A stretch of DNA of 64,000 nt from contig JAWKKV010000009.1 in assembly GCA_041393015.1 (NCBI GenBank), positions 135,337 to 199,336 on the forward strand. The letters are read 5' to 3'. The first letter of the stretch is position 1. Every line of letters begins with the position of its first letter. Shown piece by piece: positions 17,949-26,057 of the stretch. The notes under the pieces were generated by a model that saw nothing but the letters and a program-made list of their open reading frames with translations, ran no database searches and was not told the DNA's origin. The stretch is from JAGQYH01 sp041393015. GTDB taxonomy: Bacteria; Bacteroidota; Bacteroidia; Chitinophagales; JADIYW01. Both the position numbers and the translations under genes were made by a program.

Positions 17949-19274
17949 TTAGTCAATTAAATTTAAAGTGTTCGCCCAAGTCCAAGAAAAGTCAGCTACA
18001 GCACCTTTTGTAAAAGTGGTAGTAGCAACGTTTCCTGCTGCTTCAAAGCTTGCAATACTGTTTGCGTTAGTGGTTGAATCTGCAGAAGTAGCAAATAGTC
18101 CATCTAAACTTGCGGCGTCAAATTCAGAGTTTGTAATTTTTAAAGTTCCATTGGTGAAATTAGTGTTGGCACTTCCGCCATCAACGAAAATCCAGTTAGT
18201 GAAATCCTCAAATACACAGTTAGTGATGGTTCCTTGAGAACTACTCTTTAACATGGCAGCTCTTCCGTCACCGCCTTTATTGATAAAAGTACAGTTGGTA
18301 ATAGTATATAATCCTGTAGTGTTTGAAGGACCTTCTGGACCATCTAATTCTAAAGCATCGTTACCTTCGCTAGGATTAAAGGTTACTACTATTGAGTTAG
18401 AAACGGTTCCATCGTAACTTTGGTCAAAGTCTAATCCGTCATCTGCTTGATAAACAATTAGTGCCTTGTTTACGTTTACCGTTCCACCAAAGATTTCGAT
18501 GCCGTCATCATCACTTGAGATAATTTCAATATTCTCAATTTCTGTCATTGAACCAACACCACCTAAGGTTAAACCTTGTATTTCACTATTGTTGGCCAAT
18601 TTAGTTCCTGTAAATCTGATAGAAACATATTTCAACTTACCCGAGTTATCCGCAGGAACGCTTCCTCCGTACTTACCAAATAAAAATGTTTCCGGTACAC
18701 CTTCTACTGAAGTTTCAGTATCACCTCTTGCTACTGTTGCAGATATTGGCGCTTTTCCTAAAACAATCAAACCACCCCAAAGTCCTGCATCTATTGCCGG
18801 ATTTAAAGTACTTGCTGTTTCCCCTACTGCAATTCCATCATTAATAGAAGTAAATATAATTGGCTGAGAAGATGTTCCTTCTGCCAAGATTTTACCACCT
18901 CTAGCAATAATTAACGCTGAAGCATCTGCTCCATCACCTGTTTTTGCTTTTAAAATAGTTCCCGGTAGAATAGTTAAGACATCACCGTCGCCTACATAAC
19001 TAAATCTGTCAATTACATAAATGGTGTCAGCATACAAAGTTCTTGTTCCAATACTTCCTACTAATGTTACGGTTGGATCGTTAGACACTAAGCATCCTGA
19101 AAAGTTAGCACAATCCGGATCGTTGCAATCTACCAAACCATCTCCATCGTCATCAATACCATTGGTACAATTCTCGAAACTTGGTGTTTCTTCATCACAA
19201 GAAGTAAAAGCAAAAGTGAACAATCCAACTATTATCGCTGTTCCTAAGTAATTAAAAAATCTCATTGTTTTCAT
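17949..19274 (-). CDS. Beta-helix lipoprotein paired with a TonB receptor
   Basis: 441 residues. A lipobox at TFAFTSC (Cys26) predicts a lipoprotein. Next comes a Cys- and Asp-rich calcium-binding-like segment (NGIDDDGDGLVDCNDPDC), similar to thrombospondin type-3/MopE repeats. The remainder (about 120-400) has repeated short strands with Asn/Gly/Asp turns, consistent with a right-handed parallel beta helix. It is upstream of the TonB receptor on the same strand, so it is a candidate surface ligand-capture partner. ATG at 19274 is preferred; a second ATG three codons later is possible. Confidence 0.65.
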   Translation of the reverse strand: MKTMRFFNYLGTAIIVGLFTFAFTSCDEETPSFENCTNGIDDDGDGLVDCNDPDCANFSGCLVSNDPTVTLVGSIGTRTLYADTIYVIDRFSYVGDGDVLTILPGTILKAKTGDGADASALIIARGGKILAEGTSSQPIIFTSINDGIAVGETASTLNPAIDAGLWGGLIVLGKAPISATVARGDTETSVEGVPETFLFGKYGGSVPADNSGKLKYVSIRFTGTKLANNSEIQGLTLGGVGSMTEIENIEIISSDDDGIEIFGGTVNVNKALIVYQADDGLDFDQSYDGTVSNSIVVTFNPSEGNDALELDGPEGPSNTTGLYTITNCTFINKGGDGRAAMLKSSSQGTITNCVFEDFTNWIFVDGGSANTNFTNGTLKITNSEFDAASLDGLFATSADSTTNANSIASFEAAGNVATTTFTKGAVADFSWTWANTLNLID

Positions 19275-19620
19275 TTTTTGATTTATTTGAAAGCAAAGGT
19301 CAAGAACAGATTTGTCTATACAGTAGTAAGAATTTGAATTTTAAGAGGTTTAAACATCTTATATCTGTGCTATTAGTGAATTATAAATTCTCAAACGACT
19401 CAATAAGCACATATTAGATTTTTATACATCTAAAATAGAAGGCAAGAGATTAAGTAAATCATTGATTTACTTCGCATTAGAATGTTAAGTAAGTATTAGT
19501 CAAATTCGCAAAACATTCACAATTGAAATTTCAATTTTTATATCTATTTCGTTATCCACAGCTATTGTTTTATACACAAATAAAATTCTAATTTTGGTCT
19601 TTCTAAATTGATCGATCATT
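19275..19620. other. Divergent intergenic region with two palindromes
   Basis: This 346-nt gap carries the promoters of the minus-strand lipoprotein/receptor pair and the plus-strand DUF885 gene. It holds a perfect 21-nt palindrome (AAGTAAATCA T TGATTTACTT, 19452-19472) and a perfect 16-nt palindrome (AATTGAAATTTCAATT, 19521-19536). Either could bind a dimeric regulator. No small gene was seen. Confidence 0.5.
19564..19596 (+). promoter_or_regulatory. Bacteroidota-type promoter for the DUF885 gene
   Basis: TAATTTTG at 19589-19596 matches the TAnnTTTG -7 consensus exactly, and ATTG at 19564-19567 is a -33-like element with a 21-nt spacer. The predicted start of transcription is about 15 to 20 nt before the ATG at 19621. 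Confidence 0.55.
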
Positions 19621-21402
19621 ATGAAAAACGCCTTATATATCTTAGTCATTAGCCTACTTTTATTGAATTGTGGGCAAAATGAATCAACCACAAATTCAAC
19701 CAACACAAAAAATGATGCCTTTGCTCAATTACTGGAAGACTTTTCAGAAGATGGATTTAAATTGTATCCATTAAATGCCACTTATAATGGTGACGATCGC
19801 TACAATGACCAGTTACCTAATTATCTATCAGATGAGTTTAAAGCCGCAGAAAGAGCTTATTACACCAAATATTTAGAAAGCTTAAAGGAATTTAAGTCGG
19901 AAGACCTAACGGAAGAAGAGCAATTAAGCAAGGCTGTTTTAGAATGGGAATGTCAGATTAGTTTAGAGTCGTTAAACTATCCAACGGATTTAACTCCTAT
20001 TGATCAAATGTGGACGCTACAACTATCTATTGCTCAATTGGCCAGTGGTGGTGGAGCACAACCTTTTAATACGGTTAAAGATTATAACAATTGGCTAAGA
20101 AGGTTGGATAGCTATTTAATTTGGATGCAATCTGCCGAAGACAAAATGAGAGAAGGCATTGAAATAGGATATGTTTTACCAAAATCATTGATTGTAAAGC
20201 TAATTCCTCAATTTGAAGAAATGGCCAATACAAAATTGGAGGATCATTTATTCTACCAACCGGTTGTTAATATGCCGGATACCTTTACAACAGCGCAAAA
20301 GGATTCTCTTACTACCGTTTATAGTGATGTTATTACCAACAAAGTAATTCCGGCTTATAAAAAGATGCACCACTTCTTAAGCAATGAATATTTAGCCGCC
20401 GGAAGAACTTCAAGCGGTATTTCAGCAGTTCCGGGAGGAGAAGACTATTACAACTTCACCATTAAACACTATACCACCATAGAAATGACAGCCGATGAAA
20501 TTTATGAGTTGGGTTTGGCGGAAGTAGATAGAATTATGGCGGAAATGAAAAAGGTAAAGGAACAAGTAGGTTATGAAGGGGACATGAAATCGTTTTTTGA
20601 TCATATTAGAAACAGCAAGGATTTAATGCCGTTTACCACAGCAGAAGAAGTGATTGATAACTTCAATGTGATCAACGAAAAAATGAAACCTGAGCTGGAA
20701 AAGTTGTTTGACCATAAACCTAAAACACCTTTTGAAGTTAGACGAATAGAAGCCTATAGAGAAGCTTCTGCAAGTGCCGAATACAATCAAGGTTCCATGG
20801 ATGGAAGTCGTCCGGGAATCTTTTATGTTCCGGTGCCTGATCCAACCACTTATAATGTATTGTACGATGAAGCCTTATTTTTACACGAAGCTATTCCGGG
20901 ACATCATTATCAAGTTTCATTGACCTTAGAAAATGAGCAACTACCGAATTTTAGAAAAAATATTTGGTATGGTGCTTATGGCGAAGGTTGGGCGTTGTAC
21001 ACCGAATCATTGGGAAAAGAATTAGGATTGTATACTGATCCTTATCAATATTTAGGTATGTTGACCATGGAAATGCATAGAGCCATAAGATTGGTGGTAG
21101 ATGTGGGTTTACATGTAAAAGGCTGGACGAGAGAAGAAGCGATTCAGTATTCTCTAGACAATGAAGCGGAGTTTGAACATATTATTATTTCAGATGTAGA
21201 GCGGTATATGGCGCTTCCCGGACAAGCATTATCTTATAAAATTGGCCAGCTTAAAATTTCCGAGCTGAGAAAAAAAGCTGAAACCACTTTAGGTGACAAG
21301 TTTGACATTCGTGCCTTTCACAATGAGATTTTAGAAACCGGCTGTATTCCGTTAACATTGCTAGAGCAAAAAATCAATAATTGGATAGAGGAGCAAAAAT
21401 AA
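19621..21402 (+). CDS. DUF885-family metallopeptidase, lipoprotein
   Basis: 593 residues. A lipobox (LLLLNC, Cys17) makes it a lipoprotein. The family zinc motif HEAIPGHH is at about residues 421-428, preceded by YNVLYDEALFL and followed by a conserved GEGWALYTESLG that supplies the distal glutamate in HExxH gluzincin-like enzymes. Full-length DUF885 proteins are about 550-600 residues, so it is complete. It is probably a periplasm-facing peptidase; the substrate is unknown. The downstream membrane protein gene starts 8 nt after its stop. Confidence 0.88.
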   Translation: MKNALYILVISLLLLNCGQNESTTNSTNTKNDAFAQLLEDFSEDGFKLYPLNATYNGDDRYNDQLPNYLSDEFKAAERAYYTKYLESLKEFKSEDLTEEEQLSKAVLEWECQISLESLNYPTDLTPIDQMWTLQLSIAQLASGGGAQPFNTVKDYNNWLRRLDSYLIWMQSAEDKMREGIEIGYVLPKSLIVKLIPQFEEMANTKLEDHLFYQPVVNMPDTFTTAQKDSLTTVYSDVITNKVIPAYKKMHHFLSNEYLAAGRTSSGISAVPGGEDYYNFTIKHYTTIEMTADEIYELGLAEVDRIMAEMKKVKEQVGYEGDMKSFFDHIRNSKDLMPFTTAEEVIDNFNVINEKMKPELEKLFDHKPKTPFEVRRIEAYREASASAEYNQGSMDGSRPGIFYVPVPDPTTYNVLYDEALFLHEAIPGHHYQVSLTLENEQLPNFRKNIWYGAYGEGWALYTESLGKELGLYTDPYQYLGMLTMEMHRAIRLVVDVGLHVKGWTREEAIQYSLDNEAEFEHIIISDVERYMALPGQALSYKIGQLKISELRKKAETTLGDKFDIRAFHNEILETGCIPLTLLEQKINNWIEEQK

Positions 21403-21410
21403 ACGCCTAT

Positions 21411-22274
21411 ATGAAATGGAAACCTCAATATTTTATCCAACTGGCTTGTTCCATTACTTTATTGGGCTATGCTTTCATGCACTTTCTTTTTAGAGGATTC
21501 AATCTCTGGAAAATCTATCCAAGTTCTTTCGTAAAATTAGTTTGCAGAGCTTTTGATATTCCGGTACAAGCTATCTTTTATAAAGGACATCCTACTAATG
21601 CCTATTTGGCTTTTCTAATCATTAGTGGCTCTATTTTATTATTGTCAGGCATTTTTACTTTGTTTCAACATAAATTGCCAAAAAAATTCATTCCGCTGGC
21701 GAAAGTCTTATTGGCATTATCTGGTCTGTTGATTTTACTACATGCTTTTTCAGCCTTTGTCGATTCTAAACTTCATTACAATGTTCCTTTAGAGTTTATA
21801 ACAAGAGCTTCATTGCCTTTTATTTGTATTTATCTACTGTCAAATGCCTATCATTCTAACAAAAATAAGCTGGTAACACTTTGGTTGCCTTTAATTATTG
21901 GACTTACTTTTTTCGCTCATGGACTTTATGCTTTGCGCTTCTTCCCTATTCCTCAGAGCTTTTTAATGATGACCACCAATATTCTAAAAACACCTCGAAA
22001 TATCACTTTTAACTTTCTTTATTTAGTGGGCATTTTAGATGTGCTGTTACTCATTGGAATTTTCATAAAACCGGTTAGAAAAGCCTTTTTATATTATGCC
22101 ATTATTTGGGGATTTCTAACGGCTTTAGCTAGATTGGTTGCGTATTACAATCCTGCCGATATGTCGACCTATATATTACTGTGGTTCCCTCAATTTTTGA
22201 TAAGAGCAGGCCATTATTTATTACCATTGGCTTTGTTGTTTTATTGGCAGCAACAGAAAAAGGAGCTTGTGTAA
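21411..22274 (+). CDS. Multi-pass membrane protein of unknown function
   Basis: 287 residues from ATG 21411 (the frame is open upstream into the DUF885 gene, but MKWKPQYFIQLACSI gives a normal membrane start). About eight hydrophobic helices, with conserved-looking polar residues in HAFSAFVDSKLHYN and FFAHGLYALRFF. No family is recognised with certainty; the layout resembles DoxX-like or uncharacterised integral proteins. It follows DUF885 by 8 nt and is probably co-transcribed. Confidence 0.7.
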   Translation: MKWKPQYFIQLACSITLLGYAFMHFLFRGFNLWKIYPSSFVKLVCRAFDIPVQAIFYKGHPTNAYLAFLIISGSILLLSGIFTLFQHKLPKKFIPLAKVLLALSGLLILLHAFSAFVDSKLHYNVPLEFITRASLPFICIYLLSNAYHSNKNKLVTLWLPLIIGLTFFAHGLYALRFFPIPQSFLMMTTNILKTPRNITFNFLYLVGILDVLLLIGIFIKPVRKAFLYYAIIWGFLTALARLVAYYNPADMSTYILLWFPQFLIRAGHYLLPLALLFYWQQQKKELV

Positions 22275-22651
22275 GCGTATGGTTTGTATTCAAATTCACT
22301 GAAATACTATCCACTCTAAGCCTATTAGGTTCTGACAAAAGAAATAAGAATGAAAATCTTATCTCACTTTGATTTTGATGGCAAAGTGACAACTATCCAA
22401 CAAGCAGTGAAAAGCGTGGCAAGAAAGTTCACGCGGGATTGGCGCGAGGATTAGAAGCGTGGAGCGTTTGAACTTTCTAGATTTTTGTTTCTTTTCATTA
22501 TGGAAAAGAAAAAGAAGAAAAATTAACAGCAAATGAATCTATTTTTACTGGTGATAGTGACTAATCAAAATGAAAATAGTTAATTCGTTATAGCCTTTCT
22601 CCTATTCTTAATCTTTCTTCTTAAATTTGAAATCAATACAAATTTATCTTC
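22275..22651. other. Intergenic region with one dispersed-repeat-like hairpin
   Basis: This 377-nt gap has no convincing gene. Its main feature is the hairpin at 22422-22478. The T-rich segment after it contains TTTTTGTTTCTTTTC and then AAAAGAAAAAGAAG, which are loosely complementary. No clear promoter for the next gene could be fixed. Confidence 0.5.
22422..22478. repeat. Hairpin-forming intergenic element
   Basis: AGAAAGTTC (22422-22430) pairs perfectly with GAACTTTCT (22470-22478); the adjacent ACGC can pair with GCGT inside. The GC content (GCGGGATTGGCGCGAGG) is well above its surroundings. It resembles a dispersed Bacteroidota intergenic repeat, but only one copy is in the window. Confidence 0.55.
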
Positions 22652-24310
22652 ATGAAAAAATTTATACTTTCAATTGTTTTAGTCCTTTTTATTGTTGCTG
22701 TAAATGCACAAACTAAGTATTTCAGACTTTCTTATAATGACGATCCAAGCACCACTATTTCAATTGGATGGTCAGGTGCTGATGGCACGGTTTATTATGG
22801 TTTAGAAGATAAAGGAACAGATTATTCCGCCTATCCTAATTCTCAAGCAGTAGATCGATTAGAAAATCACAGAGGAATGGACAATCGTTTTGTCAATTTA
22901 AAAGGACTGCTTCCCAATACCGTTTATTATTTCGTGGTTAGAGATGTTTCAGGTAATCTTAGCAATAGATATTCTTTTCAAACTATATCCGATAATCCTG
23001 ACCAGCCACTCTCTTTTATTAATGGTGGCGACACAAGATTAGCGGGACCATTAGTAGATGATCCTTGTGATTGTAGAAATGATAGAATAAGGGGCAATAA
23101 ATTGGCGGCTAAATTGAGACCTGATTTTATTGTTTTCAATGGTGATTTTGTATTAAATAGCATCGGATCGCAAACTAATATTGAATGGGATCAATGGTTT
23201 GAAGATTGGGAATATACCACTGCAGAAGATGGTAGATTGTTTCCTTTAATGATCGCTACGGGAAATCATGAAGATGACTTAGCCAATTTAACTTTTGGCG
23301 ATCCTAATTTTAGAGACGTATACAAGCTTTTTAATATTCCGGTGAAAGATGTTTATTATGCCTTAAATTTTGGAGGAAATTTAATTAGAATGTATGCCTT
23401 AAATTCTGAATTACATGCTTGTTGGGATAAAGATCAGTTAAATTGGTTGGAAGAAGACATGAGAAATTACAGTACCGCTTCTAACTCTCCTTATTGGAAA
23501 ATGGTTAATTATCATCAGCCAATGGTGCCGAACAGTCATTATGATAGAAGAAATGACATGTATAATTGCTGGGCGCCTTTGTTTGATCAATACCATGCAA
23601 GATTGGTAATGGAATCGCATTCACACACCATGAAAACGACTTATCCTATAAAAATGGATTCTACTGCACCATACGATTTTGAAAATGCAGGATTCTCAAG
23701 AAATGATGTTTGTGGTACGGTTTACATTGGTGAAGGTAACTGGGCGGCTCCACAACGAGGCGAAATGGATTTTAGACCGAGAGCATGGACGAGACAACTC
23801 GCTGAAATCAGATCGTACTTTTATATTCAAGTGTCAAAATCAGAAATTAAGATTTACTCTCCTACTTTTAGCACAAATGAAATGGTGAACAATACAGCAA
23901 CAGCTACTGATAATGAGTTGGGATCTGATTTACCTGCTGGCGTTACTTTGTTTGATGAGTTCTTCTATGACAATACTACCAGTGATGTATATACCATTCC
24001 AAACAGTAATGATAATTGTTTAGATTTTGTGCAAGATCCAACAGTTGGGTTCATTAATAATGTCGTTAAAAAGGCAAAAATTTATCCTAATCCTGTAAAT
24101 GATAAATTATATATTCAATTGGATCAAACCATGAGAGATGTACAAATTTCTGTTTATGATGCGTTAGGAAAGGAATGTAAAGGCTTTTCATTGAAACAAG
24201 TTTCCGGCAATAAATATGTGATTGATGCCAACAGTTTATGTTCAAAAGTAGGCTATGTAATGATTAAAGGAAATGGCGATACGGAAACTCACAAATACTT
24301 AAAACCCTAA
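22652..24310 (+). CDS. Secreted metallophosphoesterase with fibronectin-like domain and type IX sorting domain
   Basis: 552 residues. Signal peptide (about 1-19), an N-terminal fibronectin III-like domain (about 22-115) as in purple acid phosphatases, then a calcineurin-like phosphoesterase with metal motifs NGGDTR, FNGDF, ATGNHEDD, NYHQPMV and ESHSHTM (a GHxH variant). The C-terminus (KIYPNPVNDKLYI onward, about 470-552) is a type IX secretion sorting domain, so the enzyme should be exported and surface-anchored or released. It likely removes phosphate from organic esters. The stop overlaps the next start by one base (TAATG). Confidence 0.88.
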   Translation: MKKFILSIVLVLFIVAVNAQTKYFRLSYNDDPSTTISIGWSGADGTVYYGLEDKGTDYSAYPNSQAVDRLENHRGMDNRFVNLKGLLPNTVYYFVVRDVSGNLSNRYSFQTISDNPDQPLSFINGGDTRLAGPLVDDPCDCRNDRIRGNKLAAKLRPDFIVFNGDFVLNSIGSQTNIEWDQWFEDWEYTTAEDGRLFPLMIATGNHEDDLANLTFGDPNFRDVYKLFNIPVKDVYYALNFGGNLIRMYALNSELHACWDKDQLNWLEEDMRNYSTASNSPYWKMVNYHQPMVPNSHYDRRNDMYNCWAPLFDQYHARLVMESHSHTMKTTYPIKMDSTAPYDFENAGFSRNDVCGTVYIGEGNWAAPQRGEMDFRPRAWTRQLAEIRSYFYIQVSKSEIKIYSPTFSTNEMVNNTATATDNELGSDLPAGVTLFDEFFYDNTTSDVYTIPNSNDNCLDFVQDPTVGFINNVVKKAKIYPNPVNDKLYIQLDQTMRDVQISVYDALGKECKGFSLKQVSGNKYVIDANSLCSKVGYVMIKGNGDTETHKYLKP

Positions 24311-24825
24311 TGTCTCTCAATAAAATTCTTCAAACTGAAAGAATACTTTTACGCAAATACACAGATGACGATAAAGAAACCGTAGCGGATTTTTTTACCG
24401 ACGCTGATATTGGAAGATATATGGGCGACGGTCCTTCAGATACAAGAAATGACGCTTATACCCTTTTCAATAAGATTATTGAGATTTACGGCAGAGAAAA
24501 CGCACAACGACATTTTGAGATTTGGGGAATTGAATTTGAAGAAGAGCTAATTGGCCATTTAGAACTCAAATCAACAGAAAACACCTTAAAAGATGAATTA
24601 GAAGTAGTTTACCTACTTGATAAAGACTATTGGGGCAAAGGTATTATGCTTGAAGTATTAATGGCATTAAATAACCATGCAAAAACATTTCAGAAGAAGA
24701 TTATTGCCACTGTAAAAGAGCAAAATCATAATTCCATAAGAGTATTAGAAAAGATAGGAATCGATAAAATAGTACGAATGAAGGACGAAATAAATGTATT
24801 GAAAATTACTTTAAAGCAAGATTAG
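24310..24825 (+). CDS. GNAT-family N-acetyltransferase (RimJ/RimL-like)
   Basis: 171 residues. It begins TERILLRKYTDDD as RimJ/RimL-type acetyltransferases do, and the acetyl-CoA loop region is visible as VVYLLDKDYWGKGIMLE followed by VKEQNHNSIRVLEKIG. Start overlaps the phosphoesterase stop by one base, implying coupled translation. Its last four bases overlap the convergent ferredoxin gene. Acceptor substrate unknown. Confidence 0.85.
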   Translation: MSLNKILQTERILLRKYTDDDKETVADFFTDADIGRYMGDGPSDTRNDAYTLFNKIIEIYGRENAQRHFEIWGIEFEEELIGHLELKSTENTLKDELEVVYLLDKDYWGKGIMLEVLMALNNHAKTFQKKIIATVKEQNHNSIRVLEKIGIDKIVRMKDEINVLKITLKQD

Positions 24826-25109
24826 TCTTCATCATAGCTAATGGTTACTCCTTCGGAAGTAGGATGAGATTGACAAGTTAAAATATAACCTTCTTCTATC
24901 TCCCACTCCGTCAACATATCATCATCATCCATTTTAACAGAACCATTTAAAACTTTGGCTCTACAAGTACAACAAGCAGCTGCTTGGCATGCATAAGGCG
25001 GATCAATATCTGCCTCAATAGCCGCTTCTAATATAGTTTGTCCTTCTTCTAATTGAAGTTCATACTCTGAACCATCTAAAATCACTTTAACTTTATTGAT
25101 GTCTGACAT
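24822..25109 (-). CDS. 2Fe-2S ferredoxin
   Basis: 95 residues with the plant-type cluster motif Cx4Cx2C (in YACQAAACCTCRAKV; an extra Cys sits next to the second ligand) and the distal Cys in ILTCQSHP. The spacing is like the ferredoxin domain of PaaE-type reductases. It acts as a soluble one-electron carrier. It is a single-gene unit converging on the acetyltransferase, with no reductase or oxygenase partner next to it. Confidence 0.92.
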   Translation of the reverse strand: MSDINKVKVILDGSEYELQLEEGQTILEAAIEADIDPPYACQAAACCTCRAKVLNGSVKMDDDDMLTEWEIEEGYILTCQSHPTSEGVTISYDED

Positions 25110-25342
25110 GTAAATTAAATTTTGCGCAAAATAAGCATAACAAGCATATTCTAAAACAGTTCACTAACTTCTTAATATTTAAACCATCTAGTTCACTATA
25201 AAATTTACGGCAAATAAAAACTACTCCATAAATTCGACAAATACACATTTTATAGCCATTTTTAAGGGTACATATTTAAGGCTAAAAACCATAGGCAATT
25301 TACCTAGTTCCGCATCTACTACTTTTACCTATACATTTTACC

Positions 25343-25372
25343 ATGTCACAAAAACATACAAAGCGTAATTGA
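25343..25372 (+). CDS. Possible 9-codon micro-ORF, copy 1
   Basis: It encodes MSQKHTKRN. The copy at 25676-25705 keeps the start, length and stop and encodes MSQTHTKSN. Of the five differing codons three are synonymous (His, Thr, Lys), a pattern that suggests translation but rests on very few sites. No strong ribosome binding site precedes it. Confidence 0.3.
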   Translation: MSQKHTKRN

Positions 25373-25399
25373 CCTTCTAAGCTATTGGGTATACTTTTA
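25368..25399 (+). promoter_or_regulatory. Promoter-like block of small RNA copy 1
   Basis: ATTG (25368-25371) and TACTTTTA (25392-25399) fit the Bacteroidota -33 and -7 pattern (TTTG-type and TAnnTTT) with a 20-nt spacer. Copy 2 keeps the same elements and spacing, and the one change inside the -7 box falls at an n position. Confidence 0.5.
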
Positions 25400-25404
25400 T
25401 ATCA

Positions 25405-25527
25405 TCAATAACAAACATAATACCCCAAAAATAAAAACCCTTAGTAAAACATAATAACCCCTCAGTACCGAAACATAAAACCCCTAAACATAAAAATCCT
25501 GCATAAATCCTATGCAGGTTTTTTTTT
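25405..25527 (+). ncRNA. Candidate small RNA copy 1 (C-rich repeat RNA)
   Basis: Predicted transcript of about 120-125 nt from just after the promoter-like block to the T run. The 5' part ATCATCAATAACAAACATA is identical in copy 2. The body has almost no G and repeats a CATAAAACCCCT-like module at 25416, 25451 (without the C), 25474 and 25489. It ends in a perfect 8-bp stem (CCTGCATA/TATGCAGG) with nine Ts. No coding capacity is shared with copy 2. Direction is set by the terminator. Confidence 0.55.
25498..25527 (+). terminator. Intrinsic terminator of small RNA copy 1
   Basis: CCTGCATA (25498-25505), loop AATCC, TATGCAGG (25511-25518), then nine Ts. The stem is identical to that of copy 2 while the loop differs. 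Confidence 0.9.
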
Positions 25528-25622
25528 GCCATCCTCTCATCCAACTTTTTTTTTCTGAAAATAAAAAACATTCAGGTTGTTAATGTTACGGTAAAATTGA
25601 CTTCACATTTCAACATTAAAAA

Positions 25623-25649
25623 TTGATCCATTCTATTCTTATAAATTTA
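25623..25649 (+). promoter_or_regulatory. Possible additional promoter upstream of micro-ORF copy 2
   Basis: TTG at 25623-25625 and TAAATTTA at 25642-25649 resemble -33 and -7 elements. Transcription from here would include the second micro-ORF. No equivalent was found before copy 1. Confidence 0.3.
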
Positions 25650-25675
25650 CTTCAAATTCAAATCTAACTTTTACT

Positions 25676-25705
25676 ATGTCACAAACACACACTAAAAGTA
25701 ATTGA
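25676..25705 (+). CDS. Possible 9-codon micro-ORF, copy 2
   Basis: It encodes MSQTHTKSN, matching copy 1 in length and at seven of nine residues. Its TGA stop overlaps the ATTG element of the promoter-like block downstream, so conservation here could instead reflect upstream promoter sequence. Confidence 0.3.
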   Translation: MSQTHTKSN

Positions 25706-25732
25706 CCTTCTGCGCTATTGGGTATACATTTA
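25701..25732 (+). promoter_or_regulatory. Promoter-like block of small RNA copy 2
   Basis: ATTG (25701-25704), 20-nt spacer, TACATTTA (25725-25732). Nearly the whole 46-nt block from CCTTCT to AACAAACATA is conserved with copy 1. Confidence 0.5.
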
Positions 25733-25737
25733 TATCA

Positions 25738-25893
25738 TCAATAACAAACATAGAAACCTGAAACATAAAATACCCCTAATAAAAAACATAAAAACCCCTA
25801 AAAAGCATAAAACCCCAAATTACCCCTAATTACCGAAACATAAATCCCCTAAAACATGAAAACCCTGCATACACCCTATGCAGGTTTTTTTTT
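25738..25893 (+). ncRNA. Candidate small RNA copy 2 (C-rich repeat RNA)
   Basis: Predicted transcript of about 150-155 nt. Modules of the form CATAAA(A/T)nCCCCT occur at 25764, 25787, 25806, 25839 and 25855 (the last reads CATGAAAACCCT). The reverse complement of a module is AGGGGTTTTATG, which has the shape of a Shine-Dalgarno sequence plus ATG, so each module could mask such a site on an mRNA. It ends in the same terminator stem as copy 1. The body has diverged in length and module number from copy 1 while both ends are conserved. Confidence 0.55.
25864..25893 (+). terminator. Intrinsic terminator of small RNA copy 2
   Basis: CCTGCATA (25864-25871), loop CACCC, TATGCAGG (25877-25884), then nine Ts. 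Confidence 0.9.
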
Positions 25894-26057
25894 GCTCCTA
25901 TTCTAAGCCTTTATTGATTTCTCAGAATTCATTTCTACTACCAATTATTCCTTTAGATCTTCACTAAAATGAGAAGTTAAACATATTTAAACTTGGTTTC
26001 ATGTTTTAAAATACCCGATTTATTTGTATATTATTGAGTAAACAAAAAAGATTAATT

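Larger units (their letters stand above)
25110..26057. other. Long intergenic region holding two tandem small-RNA-like units
   Basis: The 948-nt gap has no protein gene of normal size. It contains two diverged copies of one unit, about 333 nt apart: a conserved 30-nt mini-ORF, a conserved promoter-like block, an A/C-rich body and an identical terminator stem. The parts are annotated separately below. From 25110 to about 25330 and from 25900 to 26030 nothing else was recognised. Confidence 0.8.

Noticed and set aside
18466..18867. 133-codon plus-strand frame opposite the beta-helix lipoprotein
   Set aside because: Composition reflects the repeat structure of the real minus-strand gene.
19500..19706. 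68-codon minus-strand frame over the DUF885 start
   Set aside because: Covers the promoter and signal peptide of the DUF885 gene; no family match.
24310..24825. Assigning the GNAT enzyme as the acetyltransferase partner (Pat) of cobB/acs
   Set aside because: It is RimJ/RimL-like and coupled to the phosphoesterase gene, not to cobB or acs.
25377..25571. 64-codon hydrophobic reading frame on the minus strand over small RNA copy 1
   Set aside because: Copy 2 has multiple stops in the matching frame; the frame is a by-product of the C-rich body and terminator.
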